Positions 1 to 11,814 of a stretch of DNA of 64,000 nucleotides are shown piece by piece (positions within the stretch are counted from its first letter, which is position 1; the number at the start of each line of letters is the position of its first letter). The notes below the pieces were generated by a model, which was given only the letters and a program-made list of their open reading frames with translations, ran no database searches and was not told the DNA's origin. The stretch lies in the NCBI GenBank assembly GCA_036362985.1, contig JAYGXS010000003.1:44542336-44606335 (forward strand). The letters are read 5' to 3'. Both the position numbers and the translations under genes were made by a program. The stretch comes from Ligula intestinalis. Lineage: Eukaryota; Platyhelminthes; Cestoda; Diphyllobothriidea; Diphyllobothriidae.

Positions 1-1460
1 GGTAAACCGGAGGGAGGCACCCAGAGAAAAGCCCCCACATGGGTCAGCAGATTAATGGTAGTCTGAGACAGTATCGACGCGGGTCTCATAAAATGGAAGC
101 TCGGTGAAACTGAGTGATATGCGTGCAAATATTTAGATCGCAACGATTGGAAACCAAAAAACAATAACAGTTAATGAGACGACCTAGACACCTGTTCCGA
201 GGGGCTGCTATACATGCAATTAATTACCTATAAGAGCTCCCGCTTTTTGCAGTTTCTCCTCGTCTTCTGCACGGCCTAATAAACGGTTGTGGATCAAAGC
301 CCCGCTGGTCAGTCAGCCCCTTTCGGTGAAATAAAACATCTTGACACCCATGCCAACTGCGTTTTTCACGTTTGATATTGGTTGCTGTCTCTCCAATCGA
401 AAAAGTGAACCACTATTTTTTTTTCTCCCTGGACCGAGAAAAGCTAATTAGTTAGTGGACTCAGGGCGTCTGCGTTGCCCTATCTCCCATCACGGCTGAC
501 GAAGGGTGCCATGCAAAAAGAGCTAACGGAGAATAAACGAAGATAGCGGGCAGATTGGTGTGTGTGTGTGTGCGTGTGTGAAACTGGTTGGCTAGATATG
601 TGTTTTGGCGCCAGGCACACGCCGGCGGGGTGGGAGGCGGAGGAAGTGAGGATGAGAGGTGTGGGGGGGAGGAGAGGCGATAGCATTTTAGAAAGTTGAA
701 ATGTCTGGGACTGCATTTTAGGGGTTGGTGTATGCGCGCAAATCTGGAAAGGTAGCACTATCCCCTCTCCCCTCCTGCGGACTAACGTCGCCATAAACCA
801 AGCGAAGAGGCGGATAAACGCGATAACAGAAAGAATGCGTCTGGGAGTTAGCGGGCTCTTTTATTGACTGTCGGCACCACATCAGTTCACCTGGCTTTGA
901 CACTCGAGATTACTTAAGTGGGGGTCCAGACGCAGTTAGATGACAGAAATATTGAGGCACACCTTTTACTAGAAGTAAAACCAGTAGTAGAAACGCAACT
1001 ATGCATGCCGATCTAGCAGAAGTGATGCTAACGCGTCCCCTTATAGATAACGATCCATTAAACTTTGAATCCCGTCTGCGGTCCTTACGTTCGTTCCGCA
1101 GTCATAATCATTGCAACTCTGTACTGTTGTATTAGACACTTCCAGGAATAGTACGAATAAGTGTTCCTTAATTAGATATATGCATTCAAATGGGCTAGAA
1201 ACAACACTTTTAAGAATTTTAGCATAACAGGGATGCTTATACTCCAACTTGCCGATTTTACATTTGCGCATAATAAAAATCTTCTGATGTCTGGACTGTT
1301 ATTCTTATCAACCGCTCAATACCTTTTAAAATGACCTGTTCAATGAAACTATTTTAGACAGTGCGTGTTTCAGGAAAGACCAATTTACAGTTCGCGTTTA
1401 TTACACATTTGTGGCCAGTGTCTTTGTTTCCTGATAGATGTTGAACGCAAATAAGAAGAC
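1..1460. other. No gene recognised
   Basis: Short frames only, mostly created by the GT tract and a purine-rich stretch at 620-680. Nothing matches a known protein. Confidence 0.6.
557..580. repeat. (GT)n microsatellite
   Basis: About twelve GT units with one GC interruption. Confidence 0.9.
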
Positions 1461-1464
1461 GACG

Positions 1465-1530
1465 ATTATGATGATGATGAGGAGGAGGAGGAGGAGGATG
1501 ATGATGACGATGTCGACGATGACGACGATT
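1465..1530. repeat. GAT/GAG trinucleotide-rich tract
   Basis: A run of GATGAT, GAGGAG and GACGAT units; it creates a spurious Ser-rich frame on the minus strand. Confidence 0.9.
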
Positions 1531-1624
1531 GCGGTTCCCTCCACGGAATCATGACTATATTCATCTGAGCTTTCGACCTCTTCCTGGAGTCCAACATCAG
1601 AGATAAAAGCGGCAGTAGAAAAGC

Positions 1625-1915
1625 GAGAAGAGGGAGATACGCATTATTTTGAAAGTAGCACTCCGATATTTTCAGCAAAAACGCCCTACGTTCACTATGA
1701 ATAAAATAAGGCACAGAAGCCACACACCATCGAAGAACTTCAAGCAATTAGTGATGACCAAGCTCGTGGAGAAATGTCCTTGAATATGTCGCAAAATGTA
1801 GACTTAATTTGACTTCTTAAAATAGCTGCCAGCGTCGTGCGTTGTACTTCAAAGAAACAATAAGTAGTAAAAATCGGTTTTTAATGGGCGTAGTGGGCCA
1901 ACCGATGTACAAAGA
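1625..1915 (+). repeat. Dispersed repeat R5
   Basis: GGGAGATACGCATTATTTTG, TATTTTCAGCAAAAACGCCC and CTGCCAGCGTCGTGCGTTGT, then AAAAATCGGTTTTTAATGGG, recur in the same order at 6.7-7.0 kb and in reverse at 11.4-11.6 and 42.3-42.55 kb. No coding capacity was recognised. Confidence 0.55.
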
Positions 1916-2144
1916 GGAAAATTTACACGCAAACACAGGGAAGAAAAATGGCGGCTCAATTCCAATAGCCTACGCAACAGTTAAAGGGCGTAGTGACCAG
2001 CCAAACATCAACAAAAACAGTCCAGAGGTGAATGTGGAGAACGTTTTCCGATACCTTATATACTCTTCTCAGGGAAGCCCTCGATGAATGCCATGACCAA
2101 CCGGATTGGAGTGGAGTAGAGTGGTGCGAGAAGGCGGCCATAGC

Positions 2145-2586
2145 TCTCGTCAACCAGTGCTTGCGCAAACGGGACGGCCAACAAAGTCGCACCGACTCCA
2201 AAATTTGGCGAGCGATCCTGAATGTAAAAAATGTATCACAGACTATCGGCCGCCTTCTCGCACCACTTGGAGTTGGAGTTGCACACAGACCGAAAGCAAC
2301 TATAAGGCGGCAGATCATGAAAAAGAAAGACCCACTGCCACGACATGAAACATCTGGAGTTGTCTACAGGATCTGGTGCAGTTGTAGGCAAAGCAACTAT
2401 GTTGGAGAAACTGGCAGGTTTCTCAAGAAACGAATTGCCGAACACGCGGCAGCTGTGCGGCGAAATGATGCCAATTCTCCGGTTGCGGCTCATTCGACGA
2501 GACCCACTCACATATTAAAATTTGATGAGGCAAAAATTCTTGCAGGAGGTCACAATCGAGTGAGCCGAGAATTACTTGAGTTATGA
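2145..2586 (+). pseudogene. PLE lineage A GIY-YIG endonuclease fragment
   Basis: The frame reads VNQCLRKRDGQQSRTDSK, then GVVYRIWCSCRQSNYVGETG and RFLKKRIAEHAAAVRRNDAN before a TGA stop at 2584-2586. VVYRI and NYVGET are the GIY and YIG halves, and the Arg-rich LKKRIAEH helix follows. The CxC upstream and the H-x(5)-H downstream (AAHSTRPTH) match the Cys/His pattern that PLE endonucleases add to the GIY-YIG core. The domain cleaves target DNA for reverse transcription in intact elements. Here only the endonuclease end is present and no reverse transcriptase precedes it. Confidence 0.8.
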
Positions 2587-2946
2587 TTCACGGGCCCCCA
2601 ATCCATCAACAAGTGAAACTATTTACCCAATCCATATTCGGTGCTGAGACTAAATTTGGCCAAAGCAAGTCGCCACTTAGGTAGCAGACAGGCCATCACG
2701 TCATCCCATGCCAACACCGCAGGTCCAGATATTCCTTGCTGACGCAACGAATCAGCGCACACTCAAGGAATTTATCGATTTTTTCTGTATGTTTAAATTT
2801 TGCGGCAAAATCCTGTGCACACACAAACTGTTTCTGCTACTGTTCTGTGAGTATGTCCCTGAGGATGAATCCGCGACGGATTTCGAAACGCTTGGCGAAT
2901 AAAAATATTTTCCCAGCGATCGAGTCTTCTTCTACTTCTTATGTTT
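2145..2946 (+). mobile_element. Penelope-like element lineage A, 5'-truncated 3' end
   Basis: Homology to the copy at 12.6-13.8 kb begins near 2145 and runs through the coding end at 2586 and about 360 bases of 3' UTR to a polypyrimidine/TTCTTCT-rich end near 2945. The coding part is the C-terminal GIY-YIG endonuclease of a Penelope-like retrotransposon. The 3' UTR contains a conserved hairpin (AATCC-GCGAC-GGATT, 2868-2883) followed by CGAAACG and GCGAATAAA. The reverse transcriptase is missing, so this is a dead-on-arrival 5'-truncated copy. Sequence left of 2145 is unrelated to the other copy. Confidence 0.8.
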
Positions 2947-3459
2947 AAGTTTTCGGTTAATGAATCAATGAACCATAATTAACCAATTATCAGAGAAATC
3001 CGCCTTACCTTTTAACTTTCCATTTAGGAAGTATATTTCGAGACTCTCCTCCAGTCGATCCAGAGCCGCTGATTCCCATACCCGTCAACTGAGGTCTTTC
3101 CAGTCTCCCCAGCTCGGACGCTACGAAAATACTTAGTTAGCTAATTTCACAAAGTATCCTCGTTTAAAAGCCCGTATCCTGACGCTTCTTTAATATTTTG
3201 GGATTAGGCTGCATGATAATAAATATTACGACTCCGAAAAGCATTTCGGAATTTCGGTTTGCATGTTATAATATAGCTACTTTGCTGTAGAGCCAATCTG
3301 ATAAAACATTCAAAAATTGCCTACTTAAAAGGAATAAAATGCGCAGATATCCAGGTTTTCGTTTTTCAAGGCAGGGGGAGGCTGTCATCCGATAGGCGAG
3401 CGAATATAGGGGTTTCCCAGATGGTGCTACCTACTCTTACGGACAATTTCACAATTTGA

Positions 3460-4215
3460 AAATTGTATAAACAGCAAAATTTAATGGATCCATCAATTTC
3501 GAGAGTGCTCTTCAGTTACTACCTCTCATTGCATAACGTGGATTAACGTCAGATAAAATACACAATTGAATTAATGCAGAAAAATTGATACAAAACGGCA
3601 AGGTCACTGTAAATGGCCAAGAGGAACTTTAAACGCTGTAGGCAGCAAAAAACTGGTGAAAAAACGTCCAAGGCAAAAAATAATGAAAATGGGGTGGGGG
3701 ATGTGTAAACGGGGAGCCAGTGTTACCAAGGTATAGTTAGGTTCACTACATGTTCCAATTGTTTACATAGGGCGGGTTTAAACCGCCGTATGTAAGGTGC
3801 CTCCAGGTAGCTAAGGTGCGAGTTGTTCGTGCCTGAACACGTACTCGGAAGGAGGTTTTAGGGTCCACGGAATGGCCCGTATCTACCAAGTGTTCAGTAA
3901 TTTATGAGCGGGGCGTTCATTTTTCTTGCTTAAACAACCAGCTGGGTAAGTGCTCCTTTGCTCTGGTGGCCAATTGTCTTTGCCTTCGCCCTATGTTCTT
4001 GCATCCGCAAGTGCATTTAAATTCATTAACACAGTTTGAAATGCGTGCATCGGCAAGGCATCCTCCGCACGAAAAATGAATCCAAGAAGTTAACTTTGAC
4101 CATAAAATCAATGCAAACAATGTAATTACTATAAAGCAGTTCCTTGAAAAAACACAATCGAAGACGGTGAAGAAGCCTTGATTTTCTATTGGCTTTCTGA
4201 GCAAATTCAACATGT
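3460..4215 (-). mobile_element. Penelope-like element lineage B, 3' end
   Basis: Read on the minus strand, this contains a degraded GIY-YIG domain (EFKCTCGCKNIGRRQRQLAT, RAKEHLPSWLF), then the segment GHSVDPKTSFRV and about 330 bases of 3' UTR shared with 20.4-20.88 kb. Shared UTR words include TATGTAAACAATTGGAACAT and TTATGCAATGAGAGGTAG. The element ends at a hammerhead-like motif (3472-3525). A frame break after LFKQEK separates the two coding pieces, so it is inactive. The lineage differs from A in endonuclease wording and in the UTR. Confidence 0.75.
3472..3525 (-). ncRNA. Degenerate hammerhead-like motif, PLE lineage B
   Basis: On the minus strand the order is AGTAA, CTGAAGA, GCACTCTC, GAAA, TTGAT-GGATCC-ATTAA, then TTTTGCTG. 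Stem III pairs TTGAT with ATTAA (one G-T), and stem I pairs GTAA with the TTGC region using one wobble. The first core box has a T-to-A change at a position (CTGANGA) that tolerates any base. It is the sister of the motif at 20.8 kb. Confidence 0.55.
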
Positions 4216-4509
4216 TTCATGCTCCATATTCGTCGTCCATGTCATGCAGCAGCAAGTAGCATTTAATAATTAGTTGCAAAATTTAATGGTAGCACCAAAT
4301 TGTGTTGTTCACGCTTGTTTTTACTTCATACCAAAGATAAAATACTTCAAGAGAAAATATGCCTTTAACATAGTCAACATTTCCTATCGCAACCACCACG
4401 ACAGCAAGTCCATGACTTAGTAGAGGGTGCGACTCAGTAAGCAAGGTCCGAGCAGTCATTCCTATCGTATGGTTGTGAGGAGAAGCCGACTGGCAGGCTG
4501 GGAGTCAAG

Positions 4510-4690
4510 TTGAAATTTCTCTTTTTTAATATAGTCTATATGGCACCTCCACTCCCTGAGAACCGAGTCAGGCGGGGTGACATGCCTAGGGGAGGCTTTG
4601 GCCTACCCAACCAGCTGCGCCCTCTTTCACCTCCATTCTTCTTGACGTGGTCATGACACCGGGCCGTAGATGCAGCGCAAGTCTTCTATC
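4510..4690 (+). repeat. Dispersed repeat R1, partial
   Basis: AGCTGCGCCCTCTTTCACCT and CCATTCTTCTTGACGTGGTC follow the R1 order seen at 25.9 kb (AGCTGCCTGCGCCCTTTCCC, ATCTCCGTTCTTTTC). R1 is a non-coding unit of about 500-600 bases that recurs in both orientations across the window. Confidence 0.45.
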
Positions 4691-4699
4691 AACATAATT

Positions 4700-6730
4700 T
4701 AATTGAATCGCATTTCACCATCCATGTGCCACCTTGCTATAGAGCACGGGTGGAGCTGTTCAAAATTGACGTTGAACTGTCAATTGCTTTCACAGCGTAA
4801 TATTAGTTCCGCATAAATCGTTAGAATACGAAGCTGCCTATCGTGAAATGAAAGATTGCCGTAGCCAAAATGTTAAATGCCAGTAAAATAAGAACAAAGA
4901 CCTTGCCAGGTAAACCACAACGTTATTCTCGTGTGTTATTCAAAGTTGTGGTAAGTTTCTAACAAAACACATTTTAACACAATAAAACAAAGAAATGTCT
5001 TATATCACTACCACTTTACACGAGGTAAACAAATGTGAGTACTGCTTCAACAGACGTCACTGTACAAAAATATTTAGAAATGACGGTTTGAGGTCAAATT
5101 CCTGTGTAGCTAATTCCTGGAATCGTTGAGTTGTTAGCGTTGTGTAGGGTTTCCAGCGGATGCATTGTCTTCAACTAATTAACCCTAATCAATGTTACAA
5201 TATGTGGATGACACGTCTGATGATGTGAGGAAGGAGCAACTGTGAAAACTGCACAAAGCCATCACGTGATGGTGAAGAAGCCAAACCACCTGTCTCAAGT
5301 AGCCATGCACACCGTGGACACCGTGTGGGACACAATTAACCTTGTTGTAGTCTGTCCTTTCAAGAAAGGCTGAGGCCATGCACCCAGACAAAACCTGTAT
5401 CAATTGGCATATTGCAGTGCATACCACATACAAGACTGAGGCAGAAGTGGACGATATGCGAGCTAATCGGAACAGGATGAGGTACAATTTGTTGGTCTAC
5501 TGGCGCAAACGCACATCAAGTACTGATTTTAAAGTGAACTTAGGATGTCAACTTTTCATTATTCGGTGTATGAGAGCGACCCCGGGAACAATAGACTCTT
5601 TGTCAGAGAAAATATCTAACTTTAACTTATATCTCTTAAAATTCCGCCCTTTTCACGTATATCGGTTGAATGCACTATTTGTATATATTTAGGCACGAGC
5701 AAACTACCTACATTATTGCATATCGGTCCTGCCTCAAGTTTGCACTTAGGATTCCGAGTTGCTGTCAGGCGACTAGTTTAATTTGCGTGCTTACGTTTTC
5801 TCAATTTGCCTACGGTCGAGCAGATCATATGGGCATCGTCTAGTTGTGCATTCCAGAAGACGCTAATGAGAAAATCGACGTTTCCGTGGTCAGCCGAGAT
5901 TCCTAATTGGACGACATGTTGAGAACAACTGTAATTCCAATTTCTAGTAGTGAAAGCCAAAGATGGAAATGAAAGTTTTGATGACGGGATTCCTAAGTTC
6001 CTTGGCCCCTCCTCTGCCTTTTACCTCAGTCTATTTTATTCAAAGCGAGCGCTTTAAAGGTGCCGCAGTCAAAAACCTAGACTCTGTATTCAGAGTTTTT
6101 TTGTCCCTTTGTCGATAGGCATTAATCCTATTTCACACCGACGGAAGGTTCAAAGGGAGCGTCCTACCATACGGTCTTCGGGCAAAGTTTGTCCTCCGCC
6201 TACCTCGTAAAGACTTGCAAATGAGAAACAATCACTCCAGTCACTTGTGTGGGGAGGCAGCGACTACGGCTGTGGCGTGTATAAGCTTGTATTTGAGGTT
6301 GACGTGTCTGAACTCACTCGCCAAACGCGGTAGGCCAATGTGTGCAGTAGTTCGGCCTGTCCCCTCCCACCTCCCTACACCCCTCTCCCCACCCCTTTCA
6401 AAGACAGAAGTACATAGATAAGACGACAGATTTGGAAACTCACCTACCGCAGTCCCGTTAATTGAGACTGCTCCCACCGTTTGTGGGCAGCAACACATAG
6501 GTGCCGACGCACCAGACTGGTCAAAGGGAGGGAGGAGTGTTGTAGGGTAGACGAAGTGTTATACACAGCACGTCACTAGGCTTCCCAATAATCCTTTGGA
6601 GATATTGTCAACGTCTGGAGAGTCATCAAGTCCTCGTCACTGGTTGGTCTGGGAAGAAGAGGAGGTGGCTTACTGTGGTGGAAGACGGGTTGTTTAATGA
6701 GTAAGTTTCCTGCATCGTTGTGACCTGGGT
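4700..6730. other. No gene recognised
   Basis: Unique-looking intergenic sequence with frames under about 105 codons, none with a recognisable domain. Confidence 0.55.
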
Positions 6731-6734
6731 AGAC

Positions 6735-7045
6735 CCTTTATTTTGAAAATATAACTCCAACACTTTCAGAAAAAACGTTCTCCATTCATTGTGGATAAAA
6801 TTAGGCACACAAACCCCGTGACACCGGAAAATCACCAAAAAGCAATAATACCCGAACACTGTAATTGCCAACTTCATGAAGAATCGTCCTGGACTGGGTT
6901 GTAAAATTTATGCGAAGTTGGACTTCTTTCAAACCGCTGCTAGCGTCGTGTGCTAATGGCCTCATTGTTGTTAGTTTGAATAGACAAAGAGGTGTAAAAA
7001 TCGGTTGATAATGTGCACACTTATCCAATCAATGTATGCGTAAGA
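6735..7045 (+). repeat. Dispersed repeat R5
   Basis: CTTTATTTTGAAAATATAAC, CACTTTCAGAAAAAACGTTC, GCTGCTAGCGTCGTGTGCTA and AAAAATCGGTTGATAATGTG follow the R5 order of the copy at 1.6 kb. Confidence 0.55.
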
Positions 7046-7049
7046 CATT

Positions 7050-8690
7050 TAAATGCGGATGGAAGGCAGAAAACATTGTGGTTTAGTTTCAAAAGCCCGC
7101 GCACTTTGCGAGACGCGCAAATCTGAAATCCATACCAGGCTTTTGACTGCACTGAGATTTTTCGTGACTTTCTCATAGGTTGAACCCGGTTTTAGGCCAG
7201 TGTTCAATATTAGATAGTAATTCGGGTGGCAGCACCACTCTACATATGCTAGTGTGCATCAAACCGAAATAACCACACAGTTTTTCTTTAAAAAATAGTA
7301 GGGCTGAACGTTCACAAGCCATTAAATTGTTGACAAGCAACGCGATGAGACTGCCACTTTTGGTAGCATAATTTAAATAAGTTTGTCAATTGCTCTCTGA
7401 GACTACTGCTTTCCAAGTATTAAAAGGATTGTGAATCGGTCAGAGTTTCGACTCTGTTTGTGTAATCAAATACTGCTGTGTGTATCGCAGGGAAAAATTG
7501 CAATCAGCGGGGCCGTTTACGTTACTGAAGTCAGCAGTTATAGTGGCATAGAACCACAGGTGAAATCAATCACTGGCCAGAGCTCCCTGTAGAGCAGCGA
7601 CGATATAAATTTGCCAAATAAGGCCAGACCGTGACAGGCTGAACTATCAACCAAGGCTAGAGAACGAAGGGAGGAGGGTTGACAGCAGATGGTTATCCAG
7701 CCTCGGTAGTTGATCGTCCGTGTTGGCATTAGAGGTTGTGCATGATCCGCCAGCATCTCGCGGATACTGTGCTTAATGGCTGAGCGTACCAGAGATCACT
7801 CCTAAAGATAAGCACCCCTGTTTGTGATGTTTTAGTTTTGACTGTCGTGTGTGAGTATGAAAATGACTGGAAACTCTGATGCTTGACTGTGTGGAATCAG
7901 TATGCGCAGAAGTTTGACGGCCGTTGAGAAGACCTCCCGGCCACTTCTGCTCATTTGTCTTACAATCGAAGGGCAGTTTTTCAGTCAGACTAATTCATGA
8001 ACAGGTCCAGCCACAGAATACACAGGCCTGAACTTCATAATCACTGACGAAGGATGTCTTTTGCGTCCGGGCACCGAAATTATTGTTGCGGGTGTGGAGG
8101 TGTTAACTGAGGAAAATTCACGATAAAAAATAAACTTAACTATTGGAAAGAAAGATAAGAAATATTTTCTTGACGGTGACGTTAGGAGGCGTTGCACGCG
8201 ATTTGGTAAAATTCAGTCTGGCTGATTTGAAGGATTCAAAAGAGCAGTTGGCGAGCATATGTGAGCTTCGATAAATTCTCATCGGATCAGTACGCTTAGA
8301 TGGGAGCGGGCTAAAAGTTCAAACATGCAGCAAACAATGTTCGACTTTTAGTACAAGTGAGTCGTGGGAATAGGTGAGGGTTGCTGGGGTCGATAGGAGA
8401 AGGTTGATGACGTGGCGGGGAGGGTTTGTTGGAGTCAGACCAGGGAGAGAGAGGAGACAGAGAGAGGGTGGAATACTGCATTCAGTTAAGCGACCGTTGG
8501 TCATGTCAGGCGCGGAACTTGCATGAGTTTTTTTCATGGCCATAAGACCAGCGGTTGCTTCTGCTGTTTTTACGAGGCGCTGCCCCAGGGACTTGGGGTA
8601 TTTCGGTGGGAAGGATTTCTTCGGGGTCCACACGATGTCCAAAATCAAAAATATGGGTGAGACTAACTATATGGAGACTATTCGGAGGGG
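7050..8690. other. No gene recognised
   Basis: No recognised coding or repeat content apart from a GAGAGAG-rich stretch near 8440-8470. Confidence 0.55.
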
Positions 8691-8830
8691 TTTAGCAGAT
8701 TTCAATGATTAAATTGACCCAATTGTGAAAAATACGTGGCCTCGGTGGGATTAATACCCACATAAGTAGGGAAGGCTTTTGTACAGCCAACGCTCTATCA
8801 ATTGAGCTACAAAGGCACGCTGCCCAACCC
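8691..8830 (-). mobile_element. tRNA-derived SINE family A, partial
   Basis: The stretch AAATTGACCCAATTGTGAAA is followed, on the minus strand, by a tRNA-like block (8739-8816) with an A-box-like GTAGCTCAATTGATAGAGC and a B-box-like GGGTATTAATCCCACCGAGG. The B box has lost its GTTCGAATCC consensus, so this is a SINE remnant and not a tRNA gene. It faces away from the plus-strand copy that follows. Confidence 0.7.
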
Positions 8831-8854
8831 CTCCTAATAATTAAGTGAACCTAG

Positions 8855-9125
8855 TAGTCATTCTGATGGATTCTAGATGATTGTTTAGGAAATCCTGCCT
8901 GGGCAGTCAACTTACTTTATCCGTAATTATGGATTCCATACGAGCAGTCAGCTGGGTGCGTAAATCGACCGAAGATTGATTAAATTCCCAGCTCTCAGCC
9001 TGCCTTTCAAGCTCAAATGGTACATCGTCGACTGTAGTAAGGCCTTACCTGCTGATGTGGGTTCGAATCCCACCGAGGTTACTAAAGTTTTCACAATTGG
9101 GTCAATTGAATATGGAAATTTACAA
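8855..9125 (+). mobile_element. tRNA-derived SINE family A
   Basis: A body with TTTAGGAAATCCTGCCTGGG and TTATGGATTCCATACG precedes a tRNA-like block (9005-9078: AGCTCAAATGGTACATCG, then GTGGGTTCGAATCCCACCGA). The unit ends with TTTTCACAATTGGGTCAATT. The intact B box GGTTCGAATCC is a pol III promoter element. The same order is seen at 47.9 and 41.5 kb on the other strand. Confidence 0.75.
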
Positions 9126-9129
9126 AGTC

Positions 9130-11380
9130 AATCGGGACATTATTTTTCGCTGATGGTGGAAACATTTTCTCGGCTCCTGTCCGCAGTATTCTATCTTGCT
9201 TCTATGGGGCACCTGCGTTGACTCATATATGTGAAAGTCTTCAGCGATTGCTGATTCGGTATTCACAACACAGTGCCACGTTCGCCGTGCTCATTTTCTG
9301 AGTCTCCTGATTGAGTTGAAGTTATTGGATTGACGTCTTCGAGGTAACCTTGAAAGGCTACATCTGCCTACTCTGTACACGAGCACTTTCAATGAAATTC
9401 AAATAAAGCAGTATTTAAAAAGTGACTCATCAACTGTACCCTAGACGCGACTATGCGGTAGTCCGCTCCTACGATCGGCACCGCCACTACTGACTCATTG
9501 TGCCTTTACCTATTAAGCCTTGTGTACTCGCACGTGGCTACCCACACACAAGCGCGTGGGCCAACCTCCGACTTTCGGTGTCGCGATTCCGATCGATATT
9601 TCCCAATTCATTGATTAGTCGCAGCCGCTGAACCTTCGTTTCTGCACGAACAATGAAAATGGTCGATAGGGCTAGCGACAGAACTCGTCTGAAGAGACAG
9701 CTTGCTGTAACTGCTTGCAGAGCCTCTTGTACGCTTTTTCTTCTCTCAGTAAAAACTGGTCCCACCCTAGCTGTCTTCTCTGACCACTAATTTGGGCATC
9801 TCCATGGTGTCGGCCATTGGAAAGTAGTGTCGGCATCCCACTTTACTCCGGCCATCCTTCGATTTAAATTAATCCTGCTTGAAAATTGCAAGGAGTCTGA
9901 AGCTTCCAGTGTACACCGGCTCATGAGCATCAAGGATTTGTTCCTACAGTTTCAGTTTTAGCTTACCTTTGAGACAGTAAACCTAAGTCCACACACAGCC
10001 CGCAAACGTTCAGACTATGGTTGCGGGCTCTGCTGTTATTGTGGCCGCCACCGCCACCGTCGCCGACGCAGTGTTTCCGTCGCGTCCACCTTCGCGGCCG
10101 TTGCAGCACTGGCACCGGCCGTATTGTGTCACTAGCTTTGTCTAGCAAGTTCTTCTCCTGTCTTTTCACGAGCATGACAGGCAGGAGGAAGGGGACATGT
10201 GGAAAAACGGAAGAATGTGAGACACAGTTGGTGAGCAGTCAATGTCACCATCTCAGTGCTGAAACGCTTGACAGGAAAACGCAGCTTTAGTGAGAATGTA
10301 CATACATTTAAAACTTCGTGTCTGCACAACGACAATACCACCCTCGTTGTCATGACGCCTTGAGCATCGGAAACGGTTGCTTGTCATAATGCCAGGAAGT
10401 TGAATGTTTATTTTATGCCCCTTTGAGAGAAAACAAAATATAGTCGGTAGTCAAATTCACATCTGAAATATAATGCGCTTTAGAGTCACGAAAATGTCCT
10501 TAGATAATTCAAGAGAGTATTTGGCCAGTAGACGTTTGTTTTCGATCGATGCCAACTACTTATACTAATCCTTCCATAGTTGCTGCCTCATATATTTATG
10601 ATGGAATGAGCATTTCTCGATGCTCTTATTAGTTCCGTGTTTTAGTTGACCCGGTTATAATATAAAAGCATTTCCTGGTTAGGATTGATCGAAAGTAAAC
10701 GGCTGCTTGCCATATAGTCGGCTGAATCCTTCTGGCTAGGGCAAGGGCGCGGTAATATTCATATGTGGTGTGTGAGGGCGTTCCTATTCCAATATCCTTC
10801 TTAGATGGGGCCATAGACGCCACTCTGATCCTTTGAATTTGGCAGCTATACTCGGTCCATAATAAGAAACCATGGACAGACAGCGATGACACCGCTTACT
10901 CAAAGGGTATCCGGAATGAGACCACAATCAAGGTTTCCAAACAGCTTGGGTCTTTATGCACATACTCATTTGTGCCCGGTGCTTGATCAAACATCCTTTG
11001 AAACACTTGCTCTTGCTTCCGAATTCCGCATTCCTCGTCGGAAATGTAATAAGTAAAAATAGAAACCCAATTAGGGAATCCATCGAAACAAGACCCACAA
11101 TCTAAAGGCTGATTTTGCAGACGCCGTGGAGCATTTTAGATCCACAGCTTTAATCTCCGCTATCATTACCTGACTAAGGTACCAAAGCTCAAAGAGAAAA
11201 AAATTTCAATGAAAAAAAGTCGTCCGGATAACTAGGCCGGAAATAAATAATTATTGTTTTTTATAAACAGATGAGACTACCTGACAGTTATACCATATAT
11301 TCTGTCAGGCCAGAAAAAAATCCAGACTGATAAACAATAAACAAGATTGCACTGGCAAAGTCGAGGCGCAGCTGGCCGGC
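9130..11380. other. No gene recognised
   Basis: A CCGCCACCG-rich patch at 10040-10120 gives frames on both strands. I see no conserved domain. Confidence 0.5.
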
Positions 11381-11384
11381 TGTC

Positions 11385-11605
11385 TAAAGAGATCAAACGC
11401 ATGTGGTTTCATAAACGACTGTGACCACCAACACTTGCGACCAGTCGCAGTCAAGGTGGATAAAACGTCGTTTGTAATCCTTCGGTGTTATGTGTTTTGC
11501 CTATCCACTGTTTTCCGTGGTAAAAATTGGATTTCTCGCTGAAATTTTGGGGATGATGCTTACAAAATAAAGCGTCTTACTCTCTCCCTCCCACCCTCTC
11601 TCTAT
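11385..11605 (-). repeat. Dispersed repeat R5
   Basis: Reverse reading gives GGGAGGGAGAGAGTAAGACG and TTTGTAAGCATCATCCCCAA then CAGCGAGAAATCCAATTTTT, matching the R5 start, with diverged downstream sequence. Confidence 0.45.
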
Positions 11606-11814
11606 GCTTATCCTTATTGGTCAACCAGTAGAAAATAAGAATAAAAAAGCACTCACTGAATTCTTACTAGGCTTTACATTAAATATGCAGTGAAGTTTTG
11701 CCAACTAAGTGTATAGGAAAAAGACATTATTACGAATTCGCCTCTAGGTCCTTTTAAGAGCAAGCCGGAGAACTTTCAAATAAATTAGTAAATTAGGTGG
11801 CTTACTCAGTACGC

